NCBI GenBank assembly: GCA_030651305.1
Contig: JAUSCI010000033.1
Location: forward strand, 1 to 64,000
DNA from: Sulfuritalea sp.
Lineage (GTDB): Bacteria; Pseudomonadota; Gammaproteobacteria; Burkholderiales; Rhodocyclaceae
Direction of reading: 5' to 3'
DNA length: 64,000 nt
The notes beneath the pieces were generated by a model. That model was given only the letters and a program-made list of their open reading frames with translations, searched no databases and was not told where the DNA came from. Each line of letters starts with the position of its first letter. Within the stretch, counting starts at the first letter, position 1. The position numbers and the translations under genes are program-made. Below, piece after piece: positions 52,983-62,327 of the stretch.

Positions 52983-53957
52983 ATGAATACCCGCCTTTGC
53001 ACGCTCTTCGCCGCACTCGGTTTCGGTTTCACTGCACTCTCCGCTTCCGCCCAGACCAAGTGGGACATGCCCACCGGCTATGCCGCTGCCAACTTCCACA
53101 CCGAGAACATCACCCAGTTCGCCGCCGACGTAGACAAGGCCACCGCCGGCAAACTCAAGATCACCGTGCATGCCGGCGGCTCGCTGTTCAAGGCCAACGA
53201 GATCAAGCGCGCGGTGCAGGGCGGCCAGGCACAGATCGGCGAAATCATCTTCGGCGGCTACGCCAACGAGAATCCGCTGTTCGGCACCGACAACGTGCCC
53301 TTCCTTGCCACCTCCTATGTCGAAGCCAGGAAGCTCGCCGCCGCGCAGAAGCCGGCGATGGATGCGCTGCTGGCCAAGCAGGGCCTGAAGATCCTGTTCT
53401 CCGTACCCTGGCCGCCGCAGGGCATCTATTCGGCCAAGCCGATCAATTCCGCCGGCGACCTGAAGGGCATCAAGTGGCGCGCCTACAGCCCGCAGACCTC
53501 GCGCATCGCGGAACTGGTCGGCGCCCAGCCGGTCACCATCCAGGCCGCCGAACTGTCGCAGGCACTGGCCACCGGCGCCGTCGCCGCCTTCATCACCTCG
53601 AGCGCCACCGGCTTCGACAGCAAGGTGTGGGAACAGGTCAAGTATTTCTATGACGCCCAGGCCTGGCTGCCGAAGAATGCCGTACTGGTGTCGCAGAAGT
53701 CCTTCGATGCGCTCGACAAGCCGACCCAGGATGCGCTGCTGAAGGCCGCCGCCGAAGCCGAAGCACGCGGCTGGAGAACCAGCGAGGACAAGACCAAGTT
53801 CTATGTCGAGCAATTGACCAAGAACGGCATGAACGTGGCCGCGCCTTCCGCCGCATTGAGGGCGGACCTGAAGAAGGTCGGCGATACCATGATCGGCGAA
53901 TGGCAGAAGACGGCCGGCGCTGAAGGGCAAGCCATCCTCGACGCCTACAGGAAGTAA
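52983..53957 (+). CDS. dctP: TRAP transporter substrate-binding protein
   Basis: 324 residues from the ATG at 52983 (GAGGAAT upstream). The signal peptide is MNTRLCTLFAALGFGFTALS, then ASA before QTKWDM. The DctP domain shows GGSLFKANEIKRAVQGGQAQ, FGTDNVPFLATSYVEARKLA and the conserved Arg in GIKWRAYSPQTSR that pairs with a substrate carboxylate. It captures an organic acid in the periplasm. The following transporter and 5-oxoprolinase genes suggest the ligand is 5-oxoproline (pyroglutamate). Confidence 0.88.
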   Translation: MNTRLCTLFAALGFGFTALSASAQTKWDMPTGYAAANFHTENITQFAADVDKATAGKLKITVHAGGSLFKANEIKRAVQGGQAQIGEIIFGGYANENPLFGTDNVPFLATSYVEARKLAAAQKPAMDALLAKQGLKILFSVPWPPQGIYSAKPINSAGDLKGIKWRAYSPQTSRIAELVGAQPVTIQAAELSQALATGAVAAFITSSATGFDSKVWEQVKYFYDAQAWLPKNAVLVSQKSFDALDKPTQDALLKAAAEAEARGWRTSEDKTKFYVEQLTKNGMNVAAPSAALRADLKKVGDTMIGEWQKTAGAEGQAILDAYRK

Positions 53958-53966
53958 GCACTTTCC

Positions 53967-54482
53967 ATGCGCCATGTCCTTGACCGGATCTACGGCGCCG
54001 CCGCCTGGGCGGCGGCGCTGTTCATGATCGGCACGCTGGTGATGATCCTGCTTTCGGTCTGCGGCCGCCTGCTGGATTTCCATGTCCGCGGCACCGACGC
54101 CTACGCCGGCTACTGCATGGCGGCGGCCGCCTTCCTGGCGCTGGCGCATACCCTCAAGCGCGGCGAACACATCCGCGTGACGCTGATCCTCGATCATGCC
54201 GGTCGCCGCACCCGGCAGGCTCTGGAAATCTGGAGCCATGCCGCCGGCCTGCTTTGTGCCATATTGCTCGCCTGGTTTTCGGTGCGATTGGCCTGGCAGT
54301 CATTCAACTTCAACGACATTTCGCAAGGCACTGACGCGACACCGCTGTGGATTCCGCAGACCGGCATGGCTCTGGGCTGCACGATCTTTGCCATCGCGGT
54401 AACCGACGAAATGGTCGCCGTGCTGCGCGGCGAAAAGATGCGCCACCGCGCCGCCGACAGCGAACCGATACGGAGCGAATAG
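53967..54482 (+). CDS. dctQ: TRAP transporter small permease
   Basis: 171 residues with four membrane helices (about 10-30, 45-65, 85-107 and 125-145). GTDAYAGYCMAAAAFLALAHTLKRGEHIRV is the DctQ hallmark. It bridges DctP docking to the large permease. Spacing of 9 bases from dctP and 2 to dctM indicates one transcript. Confidence 0.87.
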   Translation: MRHVLDRIYGAAAWAAALFMIGTLVMILLSVCGRLLDFHVRGTDAYAGYCMAAAAFLALAHTLKRGEHIRVTLILDHAGRRTRQALEIWSHAAGLLCAILLAWFSVRLAWQSFNFNDISQGTDATPLWIPQTGMALGCTIFAIAVTDEMVAVLRGEKMRHRAADSEPIRSE

Positions 54483-54484
54483 GC

Positions 54485-55783
54485 ATGGATCTGGCAATCA
54501 CCTTTGGCCTGATCCTTGCCCTGTTCGCCCTGCTGGGCAGCGGCATCTGGATCGGGCTGGCCCTGCTCGGCATAGGCTGGCTGGGCATGGAACTGTTCAC
54601 TGCCCGCGCCGCAGGCGATGCCATGGCGGTCACCATCTGGGGCGCGTCGTCGTCATGGACCCTGACCGCCCTGCCGATGTTCCTCTGGATGGGCGAGATC
54701 CTGTTTCGTACCCGCTTGTCATCGGACATGTTCAAGGGCCTCGCGCCCTGGCTGGAAAAGCTGCCGGGGCGCCTGCTCCATGTCAATGTAATCGGCTGCA
54801 GCATTTTCGCCGCGGTGTCGGGATCGTCGGCCGCGACCTGCGCCACCATCGGCAAGATCACCCTGCCCGAGCTGAAGAAGCGCGGTTATCCGGAAGCCAT
54901 CACCATCGGCACCCTGGCCGGCGCCGGCACGCTGGGCCTGCTGATCCCGCCGTCGATCATCATGATCGTGTATGGCGTCGCGGCCGAAGTATCGATCGCC
55001 AAGCTGTTCATCGCCGGCGTGCTGCCGGGCATCATGCTGGCGACCCTGTTCATGGGCTGGATCGTGGTCTGGGCCCTGCTCAATCCGGACGCCGTGCCAC
55101 CCGCGACGGAGGACACCACCTTCGGCCAAAAGATCTACGCCTCGCGCCATCTGATACCGGTGGTATTGCTCATCACGCTGGTTCTCGGCTCGATCTACGC
55201 CGGCGTCGCCACGGCTACCGAAGCGGCGGCGCTTGGCGTCGTCGGCAGCCTGCTGCTGGCGGCGGCTCAGGGCTCGATGAGCTGGGCCACGTTCCGCGAC
55301 AGCCTGCTGGGCGCCACCCGCCTGTACTGCATGATCGCCCTGATCCTGGCCGGCAGCGCCTTCCTGACGCTGGCGATGGGCTACCTCGGCTTGCCGCGCC
55401 ACCTCGCCGAATGGATCGCCAGCCTCGGCCTCGGCCAGTTCGGCCTGCTCTTCGGCCTGATGTTCTTTTTCATCATCCTCGGCTGCTTTCTCGACGGCAT
55501 TTCGATGGTGGTGCTGACCATCGCCGTGATCCAGCCGACCATCGTCGCCGCCGGCATCGACCTGATCTGGTTTGGCATCTTCCTCGTGGTGGTAGTCGAA
55601 ATGGCGCAGATCACGCCGCCGGTCGGCTTCAACCTGTTCGTCATCCAGGGCATGACCGGCAAGCAGTTGCCGTGGATCGCGCGCACTGCCATGCCAGCCT
55701 TCTTCCTGATGGTGGGCGCGGTCGGGCTGCTCTACGCCTTTCCTGCAATCATCACCTGGCTGCCGCAGCGCATGGTGGGATGA
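54485..55783 (+). CDS. dctM: TRAP transporter large permease
   Basis: 432 residues from the ATG at 54485. About 12 membrane helices. SGSSAATCATIGKITLPELKKRGYP, then GTLGLLIPPSIIMIVYGV, and EMAQITPPVGFNLFVIQG are the two repeated Na+/substrate-site loops of the DctM family. It drives uptake with a sodium gradient. The stop overlaps the pxpB start by 4 bases (ATGA), a strong sign of translational coupling to the 5-oxoprolinase genes. Confidence 0.92.
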   Translation: MDLAITFGLILALFALLGSGIWIGLALLGIGWLGMELFTARAAGDAMAVTIWGASSSWTLTALPMFLWMGEILFRTRLSSDMFKGLAPWLEKLPGRLLHVNVIGCSIFAAVSGSSAATCATIGKITLPELKKRGYPEAITIGTLAGAGTLGLLIPPSIIMIVYGVAAEVSIAKLFIAGVLPGIMLATLFMGWIVVWALLNPDAVPPATEDTTFGQKIYASRHLIPVVLLITLVLGSIYAGVATATEAAALGVVGSLLLAAAQGSMSWATFRDSLLGATRLYCMIALILAGSAFLTLAMGYLGLPRHLAEWIASLGLGQFGLLFGLMFFFIILGCFLDGISMVVLTIAVIQPTIVAAGIDLIWFGIFLVVVVEMAQITPPVGFNLFVIQGMTGKQLPWIARTAMPAFFLMVGAVGLLYAFPAIITWLPQRMVG

Positions 55784-56502
55784 AGCCGCGCATTCTCGCG
55801 CTCGGCGATGGTGCGCTGACGCTGGAGTTCGGCGATCGGATCGATCCTGCGCTCAATGCCAAAGTCATGGCAGCACGCGATGCGCTGGCCGCCTTCGAGC
55901 TCGACGGCATCAGCGACGTGGTACCGGCCTACAGTTCGCTGACCGTACATTTCGATCCATTGCGGCTGGATCGCGAGGAACTGACTGGGCACCTTCTGCA
56001 AGCGGCGCAGGCGCTGGCACAAGAGTCGGCTCTGGCGACACGGTGGACGCTCCCCGTGGTCTTCGGCGACGAGTTCGGGCCGGACCTGGCTGAGATTGCG
56101 CGGGCTACGGGGCGCAGCGAAACGGATGTGATCGAGGCGCTTTGTGGGACCGAACTGCGCGTCTTCCTGATCGGCTTCCTGCCCGGCTTTCCCTATCTCG
56201 GCGAATTGCCTGAATGGCTGCGGCTGCCGCGACGCACTACGCCGCGCACCGCCGTCCCCGCCAACAGCCTCGCCATCGCCGGCGCCCAGGCCGCCGTCTA
56301 TCCGTGGCAAAGCCCGGGCGGCTGGCACCTGCTGGGACGCACCCCCGTGCGCCTGTTCGACCTGCAAGACACCGTCCGTCCCGCCCTGCTGGCCCCCGGC
56401 GACGCGGTTCGCTTCACGCCGGTCGGCCGCGACGAGTTCCTGCGCCTCGAAGCGGCCGTCGCAACGGGAAAGAAGAGCCGTCGGGATTGGCAGACGACAT
56501 GA
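55780..56502 (+). CDS. pxpB: 5-oxoprolinase subunit B
   Basis: 240 residues. PxpB (formerly KipI-like) pairs with PxpC and PxpA to hydrolyse 5-oxo-L-proline to glutamate at the cost of ATP. ILALGDGALTLEFGDRIDPALN near the start, RVFLIGFLPGFPYLGELPEWL and PANSLAIAGAQAAVYPWQSPGGW are family hallmarks. The start overlaps dctM and the end overlaps pxpC, both by 4 bases. Confidence 0.93.
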   Translation: MKPRILALGDGALTLEFGDRIDPALNAKVMAARDALAAFELDGISDVVPAYSSLTVHFDPLRLDREELTGHLLQAAQALAQESALATRWTLPVVFGDEFGPDLAEIARATGRSETDVIEALCGTELRVFLIGFLPGFPYLGELPEWLRLPRRTTPRTAVPANSLAIAGAQAAVYPWQSPGGWHLLGRTPVRLFDLQDTVRPALLAPGDAVRFTPVGRDEFLRLEAAVATGKKSRRDWQTT

Positions 56503-57509
56503 TCGAAATCCTCGACTGCCCGTTGCCGGTGAGCTTGCAGGATGCAGGCCGCCCCGGCTACCGGCATCTGGGCGTGCCGCTTTCCGGCGCTCTGGATGTG
56601 GAATGGCTGGCCATCGCCAATGCGCTGGCGGGCAACCCGCCGGAAACAGCCGCGCTGGAAATGCACCTGCTCGGTCCCAGACTGCGTGCCCGGACACTCG
56701 TGACCATCGCGCTGGCCGGCGAGTTTTCGGCCCGCATCGAAGATGCCGCCGGTCAATCGCGCGAAGCCGGCAACTGGCGCAGCCATGTGCTGGCCGCCGG
56801 CGAGATTCTCGTCACCGGAAGCCTGCGCAGCGGCATCGGCTACCTCGCCGTTAATGGCGGATTCGATTTGCCTGTGGTGCTCGGCAGCCGCTCCACCTAT
56901 GCCCGCGCCGGACTCGGCGGCATCGACGGCCGCAGCCTGCAAGCCGGCGATTGCATAGGAGTCGGCGCTGGCGACACGGCACTTTCGCTGCGCCTGCCGC
57001 AACCCCCGCGCCCACCCAGCGGCCCCTTGCGCGTCATGGCCGGCCCGCAGCGCGAGTATTTCACCGACTCCGCCTGGGCACACTTCATCAGCGACGAATT
57101 TACCGTCAGTCGCGCTGCGGACCGCATGGGCCTGCGCCTCGACGGTCCGTGCCTCGATCACGATCCCGCACATGGCGCCGACATCGTTTCCGATGCCGTC
57201 ACGCCCGGCGTCATCCAGGTGCCCGGCGACGGCCGTCCGATCGTCCTGCTGGCCGATTGCCAGACGGTTGGCGGCTATCCGAAAATCGCGACCGTGATCG
57301 CCGCCGACTTGCCGCGCCTCGGCCACGCCCTGCCCGGCGACACGCTGCGTTTCATCGAAATCAGTCTCGACCTGGCGCTCGCCGCCCGCCGCGAGGCGGC
57401 TGCCACGCTGGCACAATGCATCGCGAGCATGGTGCCGGAGCGCGCCGGCTTCGACCTCGACGCCCTGTACACCGCCAACCTGATCGATGGAGTAATCCAT
57501 GCACACTAA
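56499..57509 (+). CDS. pxpC: 5-oxoprolinase subunit C
   Basis: 336 residues. The KipA/PxpC domain shows SLQDAGRPGYRHLGVPLSGA, LAVNGGFDLPVVLGSRSTYARAGLGG and VTPGVIQVPGDGRPIVLLAD, all conserved. It forms a complex with PxpB and PxpA in the cytoplasm. The stop lies 11 bases after the start of pxpA. Confidence 0.93.
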   Translation: MIEILDCPLPVSLQDAGRPGYRHLGVPLSGALDVEWLAIANALAGNPPETAALEMHLLGPRLRARTLVTIALAGEFSARIEDAAGQSREAGNWRSHVLAAGEILVTGSLRSGIGYLAVNGGFDLPVVLGSRSTYARAGLGGIDGRSLQAGDCIGVGAGDTALSLRLPQPPRPPSGPLRVMAGPQREYFTDSAWAHFISDEFTVSRAADRMGLRLDGPCLDHDPAHGADIVSDAVTPGVIQVPGDGRPIVLLADCQTVGGYPKIATVIAADLPRLGHALPGDTLRFIEISLDLALAARREAAATLAQCIASMVPERAGFDLDALYTANLIDGVIHAH

Positions 57510-58281
57510 ACGCGTCAACCTCAACGCCGACCTCGGCGAAGGCTACGGACCCTGGCGCATGGGCGATGACGCCGCCATGCTGGATATAGTCAGTTCGGCC
57601 AACATCGCCTGCGGCGGCCATGCCGGCGATCCATATGTCATGCGCCGCACCGTGCGTCTGGCGCACGAACGCGGCGTCTCGATCGGCGCCCACCCCAGTT
57701 ATCCCGATATGCAGGGCTTCGGCCGCCGTGCCATGGCCTTGTCGACCGCCGAGCTCGAAAGCCAGATCGCATTTCAGATCGGCGCGCTGGCCGGCATCGC
57801 GGCGCTGGAGGCGGAACGCGTCACCCACGTCAAGCCGCACGGCGCGCTGAACAACCTCGCCTGCATCGACCGTGGCGTCGCCGACACAATCTGCCGGGCG
57901 ATGCGCGCCATCGACGACAGTCTGATCCTGCTCGCCCCGGCGGCATCGCAGCTGGTGCTCGCCGGGCGCGCCGCCGGCCTCGCCGTGGTCGAGGAAATCT
58001 TCGCCGATCGCGCCTATCTGCCCGACGGCCAGCTGGTGCCGCGCTCGCGGCCCGATGCCATGATCCACGGCCCCTCCGCCTGCCTGGCCCATGTCCTGGC
58101 GATGCTCGAAGCCGGCGCCCTGATCGCCGTCGACGGCACGCGCATCGCCACGCCGATCGGCAGCATCTGCGTGCATGGCGACAACCCCGAGGCGGTCGGC
58201 GTTGCGCACCACCTGCGTACCGAACTCACGCTGGCCGGCCATGATGTCCTGCCGCTGACTGAAATCGCTTCGGGCGGCTGA
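57499..58281 (+). CDS. pxpA: 5-oxoprolinase subunit A (LamB/YcsF family)
   Basis: 260 residues. The family signatures are NLNADLGEGYGPW at the start, SSANIACGGHAGDPYVMRRT, GAHPSYPDMQGFGRR and VKPHGALNN; their Asp and His residues form the catalytic site. With PxpB and PxpC it completes the ATP-dependent 5-oxoprolinase. The gene overlaps pxpC by 11 bases. Confidence 0.94.
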   Translation: MHTKRVNLNADLGEGYGPWRMGDDAAMLDIVSSANIACGGHAGDPYVMRRTVRLAHERGVSIGAHPSYPDMQGFGRRAMALSTAELESQIAFQIGALAGIAALEAERVTHVKPHGALNNLACIDRGVADTICRAMRAIDDSLILLAPAASQLVLAGRAAGLAVVEEIFADRAYLPDGQLVPRSRPDAMIHGPSACLAHVLAMLEAGALIAVDGTRIATPIGSICVHGDNPEAVGVAHHLRTELTLAGHDVLPLTEIASGG

Positions 58282-58297
58282 CGGTTACAATCGCGTC

Positions 58298-59683
58298 ATG
58301 CCTACACCCCTTCTGCGCAGCGCCGAATTGCGCATCCTCGAAACGCGCTACGACAGCGTCGTGCCACCCCTGATGGAACGGGCCGGACGTGCCGCCGCGG
58401 AATTCGCCAGGCACCTGCTGCAGGGCAGCCGCGCTCCCGTACTGGTGTTCGCCGGTCCCGGCAACAATGGCGGCGATGCAAGGGTCGCGGCGCGCGTACT
58501 CAGGCAACAGGGCGTGCAGGTCGTCGTCGTCGGATCCGGCGGCGAGGTCCCAGCCGGCGACTATGGGCTGGTGGTGGACGGCCTGTTCGGCATCGGCCTC
58601 ACGCGGCCCGTCACCGGCGCCTGGGCTGGGCTGATCGAGCGCATCAACGCCTTTCCCGGCCCGGTGCTGGCGCTGGACATTCCCAGCGGCCTCGATGGCG
58701 ACACGGGGCGCTTGCTCGGCGCCACGGTGCGCGCCACCCATACGATCAGCTTCATCGGCGGCAAGCCGGGCCTGTACACGCTCGATGGCCCCGATCATTG
58801 TGGCGAGGTGAACGTGGAGGACCTCGGTCTGCGTCTTGACGGATTTTCCGGCGCCCTGCTCGGCGTCGCCGATTTTCGCGAGTGCCTGAAGCCGCGCGCA
58901 AAGAACAGCCACAAGGGCAGCCATGGTTCGCTGGCCGTAATCGGCGGCGCTGCCGGCATGACCGGCGCGGCGCTGCTGGCCGCGCGCGCCGGACTCAAGC
59001 TCGGCGCCGGACGGGTCTTTGTCGGTTTGCTGCAACCGCTTGCCGTCGATCCCCTGCAGCCGGAATTGATGCTGCGGTCAGCCGATGCTGCGCTGGGCCA
59101 GGCCACCGCTATCGTCATCGGCCCCGGCCTGGGCGAATCCGATGCCGCGATGGAGATTCTTCGCCGTACCGCCAGCGCCGACTTTCCATTGTTGCTCGAT
59201 GCCGACGCGCTGAATCTGCTCGCCACGCATCCGGTAGTCGCCATGCGCATATCTCACCGCGCCGCGCCGACCATCATCACGCCGCATCCCGCCGAAGCCG
59301 CGCGGCTGCTGACGACCACCACTGAGACAGTGCAGGCCGACCGTGTCGGCGCGGCGCTGGAACTGGCGCAACGTTTCAAGGCTCACGTCGCGCTGAAGGG
59401 TTGCGGCACGGTAATCGCCTGTCCCGACGGACGCTGGCGCGTCAACACCAGCGGCAATCCCGGACTGGCTTCGGGCGGCAGCGGCGACGTGCTGTCCGGC
59501 ATAGCCGGCGCACTGCTGGCGCAGGGCTGGCCGCCTGCAGCGGCCTTGTCGGGCGCCGTCCATCTGCATGGCGCCGCGGCCGATGCGCTTGCCGCCGCCG
59601 GTGCCGGCCCGATCGGTATGGCCGCCGGCGAACTGATCCCCGTCGCACGCGCACTTCTCAATCGCCTGATCGCCAATGCCTGA
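58298..59683 (+). CDS. nnr: Bifunctional NAD(P)H-hydrate epimerase / ADP-dependent dehydratase
   Basis: 461 residues, shorter than the E. coli protein (about 515). Residues 1-190 are the epimerase (YjeF_N): AGPGNNGGDARVAARVLRQ and ALDIPSGLDGDTG. Residues 200-461 are the dehydratase: HKGSHGSLAVIGGAAGMTGA, LLLDADALNLL, TPHPAEAARLL and NTSGNPGLASGGSGDVLSG (ADP site). It repairs hydrated NAD(P)H. It follows pxpA by 16 bases and overlaps the next gene by 8. Confidence 0.93.
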   Translation: MPTPLLRSAELRILETRYDSVVPPLMERAGRAAAEFARHLLQGSRAPVLVFAGPGNNGGDARVAARVLRQQGVQVVVVGSGGEVPAGDYGLVVDGLFGIGLTRPVTGAWAGLIERINAFPGPVLALDIPSGLDGDTGRLLGATVRATHTISFIGGKPGLYTLDGPDHCGEVNVEDLGLRLDGFSGALLGVADFRECLKPRAKNSHKGSHGSLAVIGGAAGMTGAALLAARAGLKLGAGRVFVGLLQPLAVDPLQPELMLRSADAALGQATAIVIGPGLGESDAAMEILRRTASADFPLLLDADALNLLATHPVVAMRISHRAAPTIITPHPAEAARLLTTTTETVQADRVGAALELAQRFKAHVALKGCGTVIACPDGRWRVNTSGNPGLASGGSGDVLSGIAGALLAQGWPPAAALSGAVHLHGAAADALAAAGAGPIGMAAGELIPVARALLNRLIANA

Positions 59684-60554
59684 GGGCCGGCCGTTCATCG
59701 GCATCCTGATGATGCTGGGGGCGGGCCTGTGCTTCGCCGCGCTCGATGCCACATCCAAGCATCTGACACAGACCTTTTCCGTGCCCATGCTGGTCTGGGC
59801 GCGTTACACGGTGCACTTCGTCCTGATGGTGATCTTTCTCGCGCCGTCGATGCGGGCAAAACTGATCGCCACGCAACGCCCGCTGGCGCTGACCGTCAGG
59901 GCACTGATGCTGGTCGGCACCACCGGTTTTGCGATGGCGGGGATATCGATCATGCCGTTGGCCGAAAGTACCGCCTTCCTGTTCGTGACGCCGATGATCG
60001 TGGTGCTGCTGGCCAGCTGGCTGCTCAGGGAGTCGGTCAGCAAGGCACGCTGGATCGCCATCGTCGCGGGCTTTGCCGGCGCCCTGCTGATCGCGCGGCC
60101 GGGCGGCGCGCTGTCGCCGCAGGGAATCATCCTGATGTCGCTGGCGGCCGGCTGCTACGCGATCTACCAGGTACAGACGCGACATATGACATTGACCGAA
60201 AACACGGTCACCATGCTGTTCTATACGGCGCTGGTGGGAACCGTGTCGATGACGCTGGCGGCGCCGCTGTACTGGGGCGGGCCAATGCCCGATGCATGGC
60301 AGGCGCTGGGCATCGCCTCGCTGGGCATCTACGGCGGCACCGGGCACCTGCTGATGACCCGCGCCTTCCGCCATGCGCCGGCGTCGACACTCTCGCCCTT
60401 TCTCTACGCGCAACTGGTCTGGGCCATGCTGCTCGGCTGGATGTTCTACGACCACCTGCCCGATCTGCTCTCGGTGGCCGGCATGGCCGTGATCGCCGGC
60501 AGCAGCCTGTCGATCGCGCTCTCGGAGCGCTTCAGGCAGGCAAGCATGAGTTAG
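59676..60554 (+). CDS. DMT-superfamily (EamA) transporter
   Basis: 292 residues with ten membrane helices in two EamA repeats (about 8-140 and 155-285). ALDATSKHLTQTFSVPMLVW, ARYTVHFVLMVIFL and SLAAGCYAIYQVQTRH are typical. Members export amino acids or other metabolites. At the end of the pyroglutamate operon it might release excess amino acid; this is a guess from context. Confidence 0.85.
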   Translation: MPEGRPFIGILMMLGAGLCFAALDATSKHLTQTFSVPMLVWARYTVHFVLMVIFLAPSMRAKLIATQRPLALTVRALMLVGTTGFAMAGISIMPLAESTAFLFVTPMIVVLLASWLLRESVSKARWIAIVAGFAGALLIARPGGALSPQGIILMSLAAGCYAIYQVQTRHMTLTENTVTMLFYTALVGTVSMTLAAPLYWGGPMPDAWQALGIASLGIYGGTGHLLMTRAFRHAPASTLSPFLYAQLVWAMLLGWMFYDHLPDLLSVAGMAVIAGSSLSIALSERFRQASMS

Positions 60555-60604
60555 AGTAGAGCCACAGTACGGCATTGGTCGAACAACTTTCCGGGAGGGC
60601 GCCC

Positions 60605-62257
60605 ATGTTGCAGGTTCTCGACAACATCGTTCCGAAGCGCTACTGGACCTGGATCATTTGCGCGATTCTGGGCCTTGCCTGTCTCGCATTGCTACCCCTC
60701 TCATTGCAGTGGTTGTGGCCTGCTGCGGTCTTCGCCGCGCTTACGCTGATCGGCTTCAGCGATTACCTCCAGATCAAACAGGCAGTCCGCCGCAATTACC
60801 CGCTGCTGGCACATTTCCGCTTCTTCTTCGAGTACATCCGGCCGGAGATCCGCCAGTATTTTCTCGAAGCCGATTCCGAGGAACTGCCCTTCTCCCGCGC
60901 GCAGCGCTCGATCATCTACCAGCGTTCCAAGCAGGCCGCCGACAAACGCCCCTTCGGCACCCAGCTCAACGTCTATGAGCCGCACTACGAATGGATCAAC
61001 CATTCCATCGCGCCGGTGCACATCGACAATCACGACTTCCGCGTCGGGATCGGCGGGCCGGCCTGCACGCAACCGTATTCCGCCAGCGTATTCAACATTT
61101 CCGCGATGAGTTTCGGCGCACTCTCGGCGAATGCGATCCTGGCGCTGAACGAGGGCGCCAAGCGCGGCCATTTCTATCACGACACCGGGGAAGGTTCCAT
61201 CTCGCGCTACCACCGCCAGAACGGCGGCGACCTGACCTGGGAAATCGGCAGCGGCTATTTCGGCTGCCGCGATGCCAACGGGAATTTCGACCAAGAGAAG
61301 TTTGCCGAAAACGCGCGTCTCGATCAGGTCCGGATGATCGAGATCAAGCTCTCGCAAGGCGCCAAACCGGGACACGGCGGCGTGCTGCCGGGCGCCAAGG
61401 TGACGCGCGAAATCGCCGAGGCGCGTGGTGTTCCAATGGGCGTCGACTGCATTTCGCCGGCACGGCACTCGGCATTCTCCACGCCGCTGGAACTGGTCGG
61501 CTTCATCGCCCGGCTGCGCGAACTCTCGGGCGGCAAGCCTATCGGCATCAAGCTGGCGATCGGTCATCCGTGGGAATGGTTCGCCATCGTCAAGGCCATG
61601 CTCGCCACCGGCATCGCCCCCGACTTCATCGTCGTCGATGGCGGCGAAGGCGGCACCGGCGCCGCCCCGCTGGAGTTCACCGACCACGTCGGCGCGCCGC
61701 TGCGCGAGGGCCTGATGCTGGTGCACAACACCCTGGTCGGCGTCAATCTGCGCCACCAGATCAGTCTCGGCGCTTCCGGCAAGATCGTCACCGCCTTCGA
61801 CATGGCGCGCACCATGGCCATGGGCGCGGACTGGTGCAACTCCGCGCGCGGCTTCATGTTCGCCCTCGGCTGCCTGCAGGCACAGACTTGCCACACCGGC
61901 AAGTGCCCGACCGGCGTCACGACGCAAGATGCGCGACGCATGCGCGCCCTCGACGTGCCGGACAAATCGTCGCGCGTGTTCCAGTTCCACCAGAACACGC
62001 TGATTGCGCTCAAGGAATTGCTCGGCGCCTCGGGCCTGCATCATCCGCGCGAACTCGGCCCGGAACATGTGATTCGTCGCGTCTCGGCCACCGAAGTACG
62101 CTCGCTGGCGGCCTTGCACCACTGGGCAAAGCCCGGCGAACTGCTGTCCGGCGTGCCAGACCATCCCGTCTTCAAGGTGTTCTGGGACGTATCCCGCGCC
62201 GAGAGCTTCGCCGCGCCGACCACGGCGCTCAGCTTGCGCGGATCGAGAGCGCAGTGA
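60605..62257 (+). CDS. FMN-binding glutamate synthase (GltB-like) family protein
   Basis: 550 residues from the ATG at 60605 (GGGAGGG 6 bases upstream). Two N-terminal helices (about 15-50) precede the TIM-barrel domain. FNISAMSFGALSANAILALNEGAK, KPGHGGVLPGAKVT and DFIVVDGGEGGTGAAPLEF bind FMN and 2-oxoglutarate in glutamate synthases. The cysteines of CLQAQTCHTGKCPTG form an iron-sulfur site. The amidotransferase domain of GltB is absent, so it is not a full glutamate synthase; its donor is unknown. Confidence 0.87.
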   Translation: MLQVLDNIVPKRYWTWIICAILGLACLALLPLSLQWLWPAAVFAALTLIGFSDYLQIKQAVRRNYPLLAHFRFFFEYIRPEIRQYFLEADSEELPFSRAQRSIIYQRSKQAADKRPFGTQLNVYEPHYEWINHSIAPVHIDNHDFRVGIGGPACTQPYSASVFNISAMSFGALSANAILALNEGAKRGHFYHDTGEGSISRYHRQNGGDLTWEIGSGYFGCRDANGNFDQEKFAENARLDQVRMIEIKLSQGAKPGHGGVLPGAKVTREIAEARGVPMGVDCISPARHSAFSTPLELVGFIARLRELSGGKPIGIKLAIGHPWEWFAIVKAMLATGIAPDFIVVDGGEGGTGAAPLEFTDHVGAPLREGLMLVHNTLVGVNLRHQISLGASGKIVTAFDMARTMAMGADWCNSARGFMFALGCLQAQTCHTGKCPTGVTTQDARRMRALDVPDKSSRVFQFHQNTLIALKELLGASGLHHPRELGPEHVIRRVSATEVRSLAALHHWAKPGELLSGVPDHPVFKVFWDVSRAESFAAPTTALSLRGSRAQ

Positions 62258-62327
62258 GCCGGCGGCGCACCGGGCCTCAGCCGACTGCTAGAATGAATTG
62301 AACCCACACTCCCATCATCCCGACATC

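Noticed and set aside
60701-62164. 487-residue minus-strand open frame
   Set aside because: Antisense to the GltB-like gene, whose FMN and iron-sulfur motifs are clear.
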